Assembly (NCBI RefSeq): GCF_015207825.1
Contig: NZ_JADEWC010000026.1
Location: 1-51,776 of the forward strand
Source of the DNA: Cyanobacterium stanieri LEGE 03274
Lineage (GTDB): Bacteria; Cyanobacteriota; Cyanobacteriia; Cyanobacteriales; Cyanobacteriaceae
Length of the DNA: 51,776 bases
Direction: 5' to 3'
Shown here: one piece after another, positions 39,101 to 47,900 of the stretch
Position numbering within the stretch: the stretch's first letter is position 1
Layout of the letters: every line of letters starts with the position of its first letter
The notes under the pieces: model-generated
What the model saw: only the letters and a program-made list of their open reading frames with translations
Database searches by the model: none
Told to the model about the DNA's origin: nothing
Made by a program: the position numbers and the translations under genes

Positions 39101-39488
39101 TTCTTTGGCTCGTCAGTCTGCCGAAGCTACTGCGGACATTGAAAAAGTGGTGGCTGAGATTCAGCAGGAAACCAATGAGGTGGTAAAAGCTATGGAAACT
39201 GGTACTGAACAGGTGGTAGAGGGTACAAGGTTGGTGGAAGAAACTCGTTCTTCTTTGACTCAGATTACTGCTGCTTCTGCTCAGATTAACCAGTTGGTAA
39301 CAGCGATCGCAACGGCGGCGGCCGAACAGTCTCAAACTTCGGAGGAAATTACGGAAACCATGGCTGATGTGGCCTCGATCGCCTCAGAAACTTCCATGGC
39401 GGTGGATGATGTATCCCGTAAGTTCCGTAAACTGCTTAAGGTATCTGAAAACTTACAATTAAGTGTTAGTAAGTTCAAAGTTGACTAA
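36141..39488 (+). CDS. Large methyl-accepting chemotaxis receptor with two cyanobacteriochrome-like GAF domains
   Basis: The 1115-residue protein is ordered as follows: TM1 (about 57-80), an extracytoplasmic Cache-like domain (about 80-345), TM2 (351-378) and HAMP (378-430). GAF1 (about 435-600), GAF2 (about 610-770) and a second HAMP-like block (about 795-840) follow, then the methyl-accepting signalling coiled coil (about 850-1110). The hairpin tip is canonical: [20 protein letters not shown]. Each GAF has DPCF followed by a Cys-His pair exactly 28 residues later (Cys507/Cys535 and Cys679/Cys707), as in DXCF cyanobacteriochromes such as TePixJ. Bilin binding and phototaxis are therefore possible but unproven. 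A terminator-like hairpin follows. Confidence 0.9.
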   Translation: MTQISPQSSNQKENNNNNHLSSPSPPENPTKMSPLSDSSQGLIKWWQSKNLRFKASSIATTLTILPIVIVGSIIGGTVNQAFKGEITEVQKEEAQIIGQDINLIIADRFAQAQGMAQVLPSLAAYQQRNQAELQAQLSNFQQLYKYFDTIAVFDAQGNALAESSGRAMPNHFQRTYIQQAREVRGAIVSQPIISEWDGNYGIYFASALLDPSTNEITGYLRARVPVEELQRFIAKTESYETTGENIYLVDGNNQIFLSSDTIYSTNITTTGQTDAPSTFESVRTVEQVFPSLALQEDSQLEVTTIEDQNQLTQTNQIVSYSPLNIDIESSEMNWGIILSGDTRVILAPVNRITTLIFLGILVSGGAVGYIAYTIAGLVVNPIEKTSRTIKQIAAGDFDVSVEVSGDDEIAQLGESVNNMTYQLQNLLLEQQIFANQSNLLKNITFEMTKAFEVNEVFSIAVSEIRKALGADRVIVYSFDEDWAGTIVSESVDPQYPQAFGAKIHDPCFEEKYIDKYFSGRVQATNDIYKAGLTDCHLKQLEPFAVKANLVAPIIVQDKLLGLLIAHQCSAPRNWRSYEIDFLTQTATQVGPALERVMLLENQQLDSFLSNKLKDISFKIAESLTKDKVFDVATAETRKALRADRVIIYTFDEDWKGTVIAESVDSQFPQALGAMIKDPCFADKYVDKYKQGRVQATPNIYTAGLTKCHIEQLEPFEVKANLVTPIIVDGELLGLLIAHQCSAPRQWTESESSFISQLATQIGPALERVQLLDRQKLAESTQRQQKETIQQRALELLMQVDPVSQGDLTIRATVTEDEIGTIADSYNATIESLRKLVTQVQGGSHAVTEIVTEQEEFISNLATEIVRQSDDINTALERIQSFSMSARLVLDSAEQAEQAVQQSNRSVEEGEMAMNRTVDGILAIRETVAETAKKVKRLGESTQKISKVVNLISSFADQTNLLALNASIEAAHAGEEGRGFAVVAEEVRSLARQSAEATADIEKVVAEIQQETNEVVKAMETGTEQVVEGTRLVEETRSSLTQITAASAQINQLVTAIATAAAEQSQTSEEITETMADVASIASETSMAVDDVSRKFRKLLKVSENLQLSVSKFKVD

Positions 39489-39493
39489 TTGAT

Positions 39494-39513
39494 GGGGAAT
39501 TTTTTCCCCTTTT
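39494..39513 (+). terminator. Probable terminator between the two receptor genes
   Basis: GGGGAA pairs with TTCCCC around TTTT, followed by TTTTCT. It lies 6 bp past the stop of the first receptor gene. Confidence 0.65.
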
Positions 39514-39538
39514 CTGGCTTCTGACTGACTGCTTTATA

Positions 39539-39557
39539 TTAACCTCAGTTCGGGATA
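39539..39557 (+). repeat. Solo end of the MITE-like family
   Basis: TTAACCTCAGTTCGGGATA nearly matches the inverted ends at 4925 and 5086. It lies in the spacer between the two receptor genes, just before the heptamer run at 39571. Confidence 0.6.
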
Positions 39558-39570
39558 GTAAAACCTTGTA

Positions 39571-39607
39571 ATTGTCCATTGTCCATTGTCCATTATCCAT
39601 TATCAAC
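39571..39607 (+). repeat. Heptamer run (TTGTCCA units) abutting a start codon
   Basis: Three ATTGTCC units and two ATTATCC-like units run to within two bases of the ATG at 39609. They leave no room for an ordinary Shine-Dalgarno sequence. Confidence 0.8.
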
Positions 39608-39608
39608 C

Positions 39609-42600
39609 ATGACCCAAACACCCCAAAAGCCCCATCTCAATCTTGACAATATTCCTACTAATAATAAAACCCGTTTAGTAGTTGATGCCCCCCTGTATTC
39701 TCCCCAAAAGCCCAAAACTGTTAAAAAAGAATCGTCTCCCTTGGTGCAGTGGTTTTATGATCTTTCCCTACGGCGTAAACAGCTATTGGTATTATTGAGT
39801 GCGCAAACCGTGGCGATCGCCTCTTTGGTGGGGGTCAGTGTAACCCAGATTATTACGGGGGGACGGGCGCAATTAGTTAACCAATCCATCTCCGAGCTAG
39901 AAGCCACCAAAATTAACTATGGCATTAAAATCAATCAGATGGGTTTTGGTTTTCGGGGACAATCCGATAACACCGCCGTCATTCAAGGGGCGATCGCAGG
40001 TAACAACATTACCCCAGAAAATAAAGCCATCGTCAGACAAATCCTCGCCAACGAAATCAGCGCCCGTGACATAGAATATGCCACCTTAGTTGGTTTAGAT
40101 CGCCGTATTATCGTCAACGCCAACAACGATCGCACCGGGGAACTATTTGATCCCAACGGCCTAGTTAGTAGAGTTATTGAAAATCCAGAACAAATCAGAA
40201 TTAGTGAATTAGTACCATGGGAAGACTTAGAAAGAGAAAATCCCCCCAATTTAGGGCTATTTGAACCCAACAGCCCTGCCCTGATTCGTTATACCTTTAC
40301 CCCCGTATTTGCCCTCAATAGTGATCAAGTGGTCGGGGTATTAGTATCAGGGGACGTAGTTAACGGTAAATATACCATCGTTGAAGATACCATTCAAGAA
40401 TTTAGTGGAGGTTATGCCGCCATTTACAAACTCCTAGAAGGGGGAGAATTCCGCATGGCCACCGCCCTCATCGGACGAGGGGAAAACGAACAAAGAGATG
40501 TTGCCGTTGATAATAACGCCGTGTTAGAAAGAGCAGTTTTAGAAGACGATCGCATCGTATCCGATCGTACCGCCATCGCTGGGGAAATTCACACCGTCAC
40601 CGCCGAAGTGATCAAAAACAGTTTAGGGGACTCCGTGGGTATTATCGTTCGTGGTACTCCTGAAAGGGATCTTAACTCCATTTTAAGAAACAGCGTTACC
40701 TTCCAAATCCAAGTAGCCATCGGTGTAATTCTCTTTAGTCTTTTACTGATCATTATTCTTGGCAAGGCGATCGCCCAGAGAGTAGAAGCCCTACAAAGTA
40801 CCACCGAAAAATTTATGGCCGGGGATTACAACACCCAAGCCCAAATATTAGGAGATGATGAAATCGGTAAACTAGCGAGAACCTTTAACGAACTAGCCGC
40901 CAACATCGCCAACAACGAAGGAATGCTATTACTCGACAACGAAAAAGGGGTTCTCCTCCAAGAAATTACGGGTTCTCGTACCCTTGACGAAGAGGACGTA
41001 AACCAAGTATTTAACAAAGCCCTCAAAAAAGCCAAAAAAATTCTACGGGTCGATCGTCTCGTTATCTACCGTTTCAAACCCGACTGGAGTGGCTATATTT
41101 CCAACGAAGCAGGAGATCCCAGATTTCCCAGCGCCCTAGAAGAACAAATCAACGATCCCTGTATTCCCATCGAACTCAGACAAGCCTACATTAACGGTAG
41201 GGTAGTACCCACCACCGATGTTTATAACGCAGGGTTTGCCCCCGAACATGAAGCCCTCATGTATCGACTACAAATTAAATCTAATTTAGTAGTACCCATC
41301 ATTAGCCAAGGAAAACTGTTTGCCCTATTCATCGCCCACCACTGTCAAAACCAACACACCTGGGGAGAAAAAGAAATCAGTTTTATGGGTCAAATTGCCC
41401 TTCGTTTTGGGGTCATCCTAGATAGGGTAGGGCTACTCAAATCCCAAATGATTGCCGCCCGTAGTGCTGAACAACTCAAAGAAATTACCCTCGCCATTGC
41501 CTCAAAAACCAACCGAGAAGAACTCTTAGAACAAGTAGTTAACGACGTTCGTTATGCTATAGGGAGCGATCGCACCATAGTCTATGAATTTGATGAAAAC
41601 TGGCAGGGAACAATTATCGCCGAATCCGTAGAAGAAGAATATCCCAAAGCCCTAGGGGCAGTTATTGCCGATCCCTGTTTTGCCGATAAGTACGTAGAAC
41701 GGTATCAACAAGGAAGGGTTCAAGCTACCCCCAACATTTACAAAGCAGGGTTAACCGACTGTCACCTACAGCAATTAAAACCCTTCGGAGTCATTGCCAA
41801 CCTCGTTGCCCCCATCTTAGTAGATCAAAAACTATTGGGTTTATTAATCTGTCATCAATGCTCTGGGGAAAGAAACTGGGAATCAGGAGAAATTGAACTC
41901 TTTAGCCAACTATCCACCCAAGTCGGTTTAGGTTTAGAAAGGGTAAATCTATTAGAAGCCCAAAAAGAATCAGAACAAGAACAAAGACAAGCAAAAGAAC
42001 TATTACAAAAACGAGCCTTAGACCTTCTCATGCAGGTAGATCCAGTGTCAGAAGGGGATTTAACCATCCGAGCCACCGTTACCGAAGATGAAATCGGTAC
42101 CATTGCCGATTCCTACAACGCCACCATCGAAAGTTTAAGGAAAATTGTATCTCAGGTACAAACCGCCGCTACCTCCGTAACCAAAACCACCACCATTAAC
42201 GAAAATGATGTCAATGTCTTACAAGCGGAAATCAAGGAGCAGGTATTAAACATTACCCAAGCTCTAAAAACCATCGAAGCCATGAGTAATTCTAGTACCC
42301 TGGTGGCGGAAAATGCTGAACAGGCAGAGGAGGTGCTACAAAGGGCCCAAGAAAGTGTGGAAATGGGTGAAGTAGCCATGAATCGTACCGTAAAATCAAT
42401 TATGGAAATTCGGACAACGGTACAACAGGCCACCAAACAGATGAAACGCTTAGGGGATACCACCCAAAATATTTCCAATGTGGTCGGTCTGATCGGTCGT
42501 TTTGCCGCTCAAACTCACCTTTTGGCTTTGAAGGCATCCATCGAGGCCGCCCGTGCAGGGGAGCAAGGAACAGGGTTTGCGGTAATTGCTGAGGAGGTAA

Positions 42601-42989
42601 GAACTTTGGCTAGTCAATCGGCTTCGGCAACGGCAGACATTGATAAGCTAGTTACGGATATTCTTTCGGAAACAAAAGTAGTGGTAACGGCCATGGAACA
42701 AGGTAATGAACAGGTGGTAGAAGGTAGTAAACTGGTGGAAGAAACCCGTCAGAGTCTTAACCAAATTACGGCGGCAACCTCTCAGATTAATGAGTTGGTA
42801 GAGGCGATCGCCGAAGCGGCCTTTGAACAGTCGGAAAACTCGGAAAATGTGGGGGAAAAAATGACTGATGTGGCAAGGGTAGCGCAAAAAACTACGGTAT
42901 CTGTAACCAAGCTCTCGGATTCTTTCCGTCAATTGCTTGAGGTTGCTCAGGAGTTAGAATCTAATGTGGCTCAGTTTAAAGTAGGGTAG
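39609..42989 (+). CDS. Large methyl-accepting chemotaxis receptor, paralogue of the preceding gene
   Basis: The 1126-residue receptor has the same order as its neighbour: TM1 (about 58-82), external sensing region, TM2 (about 360-385), HAMP, GAF1, GAF2, HAMP-like block and signalling coiled coil. GAF2 has DPCF and Cys-His 28 residues apart (Cys690, Cys718). GAF1 keeps Cys518 (in DPCI) but has Glu where the second Cys should be, so it cannot bind a bilin in the usual way. The signalling tip reads [22 protein letters not shown] in two parts, altering normally invariant Asn and Arg positions. The ATG at 39609 was preferred to an upstream TTG at 39579, which would translate the heptamer repeat. 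Confidence 0.88.
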   Translation: MTQTPQKPHLNLDNIPTNNKTRLVVDAPLYSPQKPKTVKKESSPLVQWFYDLSLRRKQLLVLLSAQTVAIASLVGVSVTQIITGGRAQLVNQSISELEATKINYGIKINQMGFGFRGQSDNTAVIQGAIAGNNITPENKAIVRQILANEISARDIEYATLVGLDRRIIVNANNDRTGELFDPNGLVSRVIENPEQIRISELVPWEDLERENPPNLGLFEPNSPALIRYTFTPVFALNSDQVVGVLVSGDVVNGKYTIVEDTIQEFSGGYAAIYKLLEGGEFRMATALIGRGENEQRDVAVDNNAVLERAVLEDDRIVSDRTAIAGEIHTVTAEVIKNSLGDSVGIIVRGTPERDLNSILRNSVTFQIQVAIGVILFSLLLIIILGKAIAQRVEALQSTTEKFMAGDYNTQAQILGDDEIGKLARTFNELAANIANNEGMLLLDNEKGVLLQEITGSRTLDEEDVNQVFNKALKKAKKILRVDRLVIYRFKPDWSGYISNEAGDPRFPSALEEQINDPCIPIELRQAYINGRVVPTTDVYNAGFAPEHEALMYRLQIKSNLVVPIISQGKLFALFIAHHCQNQHTWGEKEISFMGQIALRFGVILDRVGLLKSQMIAARSAEQLKEITLAIASKTNREELLEQVVNDVRYAIGSDRTIVYEFDENWQGTIIAESVEEEYPKALGAVIADPCFADKYVERYQQGRVQATPNIYKAGLTDCHLQQLKPFGVIANLVAPILVDQKLLGLLICHQCSGERNWESGEIELFSQLSTQVGLGLERVNLLEAQKESEQEQRQAKELLQKRALDLLMQVDPVSEGDLTIRATVTEDEIGTIADSYNATIESLRKIVSQVQTAATSVTKTTTINENDVNVLQAEIKEQVLNITQALKTIEAMSNSSTLVAENAEQAEEVLQRAQESVEMGEVAMNRTVKSIMEIRTTVQQATKQMKRLGDTTQNISNVVGLIGRFAAQTHLLALKASIEAARAGEQGTGFAVIAEEVRTLASQSASATADIDKLVTDILSETKVVVTAMEQGNEQVVEGSKLVEETRQSLNQITAATSQINELVEAIAEAAFEQSENSENVGEKMTDVARVAQKTTVSVTKLSDSFRQLLEVAQELESNVAQFKVG

Positions 42990-43136
42990 TTAATTGATAA
43001 TGGAGAATGGATAATTGATAATTCATTTTTATCAGTCCATTTCTCCATCACTTAAAACTTAATACCTTTAATGGACGTACCATGGCACATCCCTGCAGGT
43101 TATAGTTTGTTAATTGTCAATTCTTCACACCTTTAC

Positions 43137-43168
43137 AAAACTATAAATTTTATCCCAAACGAGGGTTA
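43137..43168 (-). repeat. Solo end of the MITE-like family
   Basis: On the minus strand it reads GATAACCCTCGTTTGGGATA and continues AAATTTATAGTTTT. The last 20 bases equal those of the copy at 21714-21733. Confidence 0.55.
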
Positions 43169-43169
43169 T

Positions 43170-44273
43170 CTATGCTTGGGGTAAAACTAAATTTTCAGCG
43201 CCCTCTATTACTTCCGCCGAAATAACTTTATCTTCAGGGGTTAGTTTTTCTAATACTTCTGCACCTTCGGTAACATAGGCAAATACAGCAAATCTGCCGT
43301 CCATGAGGTTATAACCGGGGGGGGTTACTTCTGTGTCAAATTTGAAGAAGAAAAACTGGGATGAACCACCATTGGGGTCGGTGCTAGGACGGGCTAAAGC
43401 CACTGCTCCATAAGCGTTAAAGGGTAACACTGGTTGTGCTAGGTACATTCCCACATCTTCGGTGGTAAAGCCGTAAATAGGCTCGGATTCTCCCTGTACT
43501 AAAATTTCGAGGGGAATAGAACGATATTTGTTAGTGTCGGGATCGATAAAACCTACTTCTTGCCCTTCGGGATCTCCTGTTTGAATGACGTAGAAGTCTT
43601 CGGCACGGATGAAGGGTAGTCCATCATAAAATTTTCTTTGCACTAAGTCAACGAAGTTACCACCTGTGACGGGGGCGCTGTAGCCATCTACCACTAGGAT
43701 TAAATCTCCTTGGGTGGTGGTGATGTTTACTTTGGCTCTGCCTTTTAGTTGAGGTAAATTAGCATAATCTTGGGGTACTTCAAAGGGAAATCCTGTGACC
43801 ATTCCTTCTTCTAGTTCGGTAATGTTAGCTAAAATTTCTTCTCTAACAGCAAGGATTTCTTCTCTTTTTTGTCTTTCGACTAATTCTGGTAAGGTTTCTA
43901 CTTCTTCGACGATCGCATTTACTAATTCCTGGGAGCGCTCGGCAAATTCAGCGGGTACATCTTGGGCGATGTCATCGGCATGGAGTTTGAGGGCAAAGGC
44001 GGCGTTTCTTACTTCTTTATCAACTCTTTTCCAACGTTTTGATCTTAAATCTTTTTCTATTTTTTCGATGTTACTCTGAACTTCTCTGATGTTTTTATTT
44101 TCAATGGGCAGGGCATATCTCAATATTGCCTCTGGATCGGTAATCGCATCCCCTTGCGCCAAGATGGCATGGGCATTCTGCCATGGAGTAGGGGTAAGGG
44201 CGATCGCCCCTGTAAATATTAATACTGTTGCAACGATTATTTTTGTCAGGCGTTGCCACCAATTAGCTTTCAT
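43170..44273 (-). CDS. CYP38/TLP40-like lumenal cyclophilin (peptidyl-prolyl isomerase family)
   Basis: The 367-residue protein has a signal peptide (cleavage after AHAILAQ), a charged helical domain (about 60-165, with EKIEKDLRSKRWKRVDKEVR) and a C-terminal cyclophilin barrel (about 180-360, with GGNFVDLVQRKFYDGLPF and GGSSQFFFFKFD). This is the architecture of plant CYP38/TLP40 and Synechocystis Sll0408, needed for assembly and maintenance of photosystem II. In these proteins the helical domain covers a cyclophilin face with little isomerase activity. The active-site Arg of typical cyclophilins (the FHRV motif) is replaced by FIRAEDF here, in keeping with that. Confidence 0.93.
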   Translation of the reverse strand: MKANWWQRLTKIIVATVLIFTGAIALTPTPWQNAHAILAQGDAITDPEAILRYALPIENKNIREVQSNIEKIEKDLRSKRWKRVDKEVRNAAFALKLHADDIAQDVPAEFAERSQELVNAIVEEVETLPELVERQKREEILAVREEILANITELEEGMVTGFPFEVPQDYANLPQLKGRAKVNITTTQGDLILVVDGYSAPVTGGNFVDLVQRKFYDGLPFIRAEDFYVIQTGDPEGQEVGFIDPDTNKYRSIPLEILVQGESEPIYGFTTEDVGMYLAQPVLPFNAYGAVALARPSTDPNGGSSQFFFFKFDTEVTPPGYNLMDGRFAVFAYVTEGAEVLEKLTPEDKVISAEVIEGAENLVLPQA

Positions 44274-44466
44274 AATTAATTACTAAATTATTTTAAATAC
44301 TGCTTACTGTCATTATTTCATAAACCGTAGAACAATGGACAATTAACAATGAACAATGGGCAATGGGCAATTAACAAACTATAACCTGTCACCCGCAACC
44401 TGAAACCTGAAACCTCCCTAGCACCTGCCACCTACAAACCTCACTCTAAACTCATTTTCAAAAAAA

Positions 44467-44515
44467 TGTAACAAAATGTTGCCAACTTCAAAAATCTATG
44501 TTACATTAAGTATCA
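44467..44515 (+). promoter_or_regulatory. Candidate light-stress promoter of hliC with HLR1-like boxes
   Basis: TGTAACAAAATGTTGC (44467-44482) and GTTACATTAAGTATCA (44500-44515) each resemble, imperfectly, the HLR1 element bound by RpaB, in opposite orientations. TTGCCA (44479-44484) and TACATT (44502-44507) are spaced by 17 bp and could be the -35 and -10. The resulting leader would be about 45 nt. Confidence 0.4.
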
Positions 44516-44559
44516 AGTAGTTGACTAAACTGCAATTATAGATATATAGGAGATTAGTT

Positions 44560-44700
44560 ATGGAAGATAAAGGAAAATTAGGTTTCACCGCTTTTGCTGA
44601 AAACTGGAATGGTCGTTTAGCAATGTTAGGATTCTTAATCGGTATTTTAACCGAGTTATTAACTGGTCAAGGAATTCTCTCCCAGTTAGGTTTAATGTAA
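44560..44700 (+). CDS. hliC: High-light-inducible one-helix protein, HliC-like
   Basis: This 46-residue protein is too short for routine ORF calling. It has a single membrane helix with the chlorophyll-binding motif AENWNGRLAMLGF (the E-x-x-N-x-R of the Lhc/Hlip family) and the lead GKLGFTAF. Length and sequence agree with HliC (ScpB) of Synechocystis rather than the longer HliA, HliB and HliD. Hlips bind chlorophyll and carotenoids, dissipate energy and accompany PSII assembly and chlorophyll synthase. AGGAGA at 44548 is a good ribosome site 6 bases before the ATG, and a strong terminator follows. Confidence 0.95.
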   Translation: MEDKGKLGFTAFAENWNGRLAMLGFLIGILTELLTGQGILSQLGLM

Positions 44701-44751
44701 TTCTAACCTTCGTTTCATTAATCGTTTAAATAAATTGCCCATAAAATTGAG

Positions 44752-44778
44752 GGGAGAGTATGTACTCTCCCTTTTTTT
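44752..44778 (+). terminator. Rho-independent terminator of hliC
   Basis: GGGAGAGTA and TACTCTCCC form a perfect inverted repeat followed by seven T residues, about 50 bp past the hliC stop. It is the best terminator in the window. Confidence 0.92.
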
Positions 44779-44911
44779 ATCTTAACTTTTTTTGATGTAG
44801 AGAATAAAAAGCGAAAAACTTAAGAAAAACGATCAGAAATGAACTAAACAAAGAAAATTAATTATCCATTATCCATTATTAATTATCAATTGTTAATATG
44901 GTATGATCTGA

Positions 44912-44931
44912 CAATTCGTAATTGTGAATTG
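44912..44931. promoter_or_regulatory. Inverted repeat upstream of the olefin synthase gene
   Basis: CAATTC-N8-GAATTG lies about 57 bp before the ATG at 44988. It could be an operator or a chance AT-rich palindrome. The region just before it also carries heptamer-like AT repeats. Confidence 0.3.
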
Positions 44932-44987
44932 TTAAAGATTGTTTCATAATTATAAAAACACTTAATAATCAGGTTGATTCGATATAC

Positions 44988-47900
44988 ATGGGATACGTTA
45001 GATACTCTAATTTTGTAAGTCTTCTTCAAGAGCGTGCAATCTCGCACCCAGATCAACTTATCTTCACCTTTTTAGGAGATGGTGAGAACGAGTCTGATTA
45101 TCTAACTTATCATCAATTGGATCAACAAGCAAGGGCGATCGCCCACAAACTCCAAAGCGAAAAAGCCAAAGGAGAAAGAGCATTATTACTATATCAACCG
45201 GGCTTAGAATTTATCACCGCCTTCTTCGGCTGTCTATACGCAGGAGTCATCGCCACCCCAGCCTATCCTCCCAGGGCTAATCGCTCCTATACCCGCCTAT
45301 CAGCTATTATCAAAGATGCAGGAGCATTATTCGCTCTTACGACTCAGGCACTCAAAGAGAAAATTGAGCAAAAATTAACCAAAAATAACCATATAACCTG
45401 TCTCACCACCGATAACATTCCCTCCAGTGTCGCCCAAGACTGGCAACCAGAATCCATCAGCCCATCAGAAACAGCCTTCCTACAATATACCAGCGGTTCT
45501 ACAGGCACACCCAAAGGAGTTATAGTCAGTCATGGTAACCTTATTCATAACTCCCAACTAATCAAAGATTATTTCCATAACGACGAACATTGCGTGGGCT
45601 CATTTTGGCTACCACCATATCATGATATGGGCTTAATTGGTGGTATCTTACAACCAATTTACTCCTGTTTTCACACCATCACCCTGCCCCCCGTTACCTT
45701 CCTCCAGCGCCCCATCCGTTGGTTAAAAGCCATTAGTAAATATAAAGTAACCACCGCAGGAGGCCCTAACTTTGCCTATGAAATGTGTGTTAACTCCGTC
45801 ACCCCCAAGCAAAAAAAAGATTTAGACTTAAGCCATTGGAAACTCGCCTTTAGTGGCGCTGAGCCCGTCAGGGCTGAAACCATCGCTAAATTTAGCCAAT
45901 ATTTTGCCGATTGCGGATTTCAACAAAAGAGTTTTTATCCCTGTTATGGTATGGCAGAAACCACCCTCATTGTTTCTGGGGCAAATCCTTATCAATCTCC
46001 CACCATCAAAAATATTTCGGCTACAAAATTACAACAAAACGAAATTGTTTTTAATCCCGAAAATACCACTGATATACAAAAAGTCGTCAGTAGCGGTAAT
46101 ATATCTCCTCAATTAGAAGTCGCCATCGTTAATCCTGACACCCTCTTAGAATGCCCTGATAACAGTGTCGGGGAAATATGGGTAAAGGGGGAAAGCGTTA
46201 CCCAAGGTTATTGGTTAAAAAAAGATTTGACAAAAAATACTTTTCATGCTGAAACAAAGGATGGAAAAAAAAAGGATTTTTTGCGTACAGGCGATTTAGG
46301 TTTCATTGGTGATGGAGAGTTATTTGTTACGGGAAGATTAAAGGATTTAATTATTATTCGTGGTAGAAATCATTATCCCCAAGATATAGAAGAAAGTGTT
46401 GGACATATTCATCCAGCTATTAACCCCGAAAGTGGTGCTGCTTTTACCATTGAAACGGAAAATGATGAACAATTAGTTGTGGTTTTTGAGGTTAAAAGGA
46501 CTTTTTTACAAAAGTTGAAGCAAAATGATATTTTGCAAGAGGAAATTTTTGATGCCATTCGCCAAGCTATTGCCGAAAATCATGAGTTACAGGTTTATTC
46601 TATTGTCTTAATTCGCACAGGTAGTATTCCTAAAACCTCTAGTGGTAAAATTGCTCGTTATGCGTCTAAAAAAGAATTTTTAGATGGTAATCTTCCTGTG
46701 GTTGCACAATGGAATTTAAATTCTAATTCTATTAGACATAAAGTGGTATATTTCAATAATATTAGTAGAATAAAAAATACTGTTTCTACTATTAATATTA
46801 AAGGAAATAAAAAAGCTATAAAAATACAAAAATGGTTAATTAATAATGTAGCTAATAGATTACAAGTAAATCCCAACTTAATCGATATAGAACAACCTTT
46901 TATAAATTATGGACTTGATTCTGTCCAAGCTGTTCAGCTTACGGCGGATTTAGAAGATTATTTAAACTGTAAATTGTCGCCAACTTTGGCTTATGATTAC
47001 CCTAATATAAAAAGTTTATCTTTGTATTTGTCGGAGCTAAAAACTGATGAAGTTATTGCTGTAGAAGACGAAGAAAGCATAGCTAATAAAACAGAGCAAA
47101 TCGCCATCGTCGGCATGGCTTGTCGTTTTCCGGGGGCGGATAACCCTCATAAATATTGGCAATTTTTATCTAAAGGTAATAACAATATCAGTAAAACTTA
47201 TCTGCGCCCGAACATCGATAATTTCGGGGGGTATATAGAAGATTATGACAAATTTGATCCACAGTTTTTTGGTATTTCTGCTCGAGAGGCGATTAATATT
47301 GATCCTCAACAGCGTTTATTATTAGAAGTGGCTTATGAGGCGCTGGAAAATGCCCATTTGACGACAGAAAAATTGTCGGGTAGTGCCACGGGGGTATTTG
47401 TGGGTATCAGTAGCCAAGATTACGCCCAGTTGCAGATGAAACATGGTTGGGGGGTTAATGTTTATTCTGGCACAGGAAACTCAGGTGCGATCGCCTCTAA
47501 CCGTATATCCTATAATTTTAATTTAACTGGGCCTTCTTTGAGTGTGGATACAGCTTGTTCATCCTCCTTGGTTGCGGTACACTTAGCAGTAAATAGTATT
47601 AAAAACGGTGAGTGTGACTGCGCCATAGTGGGCGGAGTTAACTTAATCCTTGCCCCTGAATTGACGGAAACCTTCCAAAAAGCAGGGATGATGGCGGAGG
47701 ATGGCAAGTGTAAGACATTCTCGGAAGATGCCGATGGTTATGGGCGCGGGGAAGGTTGTGGGGTAGTTATCCTCAAACCCTTGGATAAAGCCTTAGCTGA
47801 TGGTGACAAGGTTTTGGCAGTAATTCATGGTAGCGCCATTAATCAAGATGGGCGTAGTAATGGTTTAACAGCGCCCTCAGGCAAAGCGCAACAGAGGGTA

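Noticed and set aside
39579-39608. TTG start for the second receptor
   Set aside because: It would translate the heptamer repeat; an ATG lies ten codons downstream and precedes normal-looking protein sequence.
44521-44549. TTGACT and TATATA as the hliC promoter
   Set aside because: The -10 would overlap the ribosome-binding site, leaving no 5' leader; the upstream TTGCCA/TACATT pair is more sensible.
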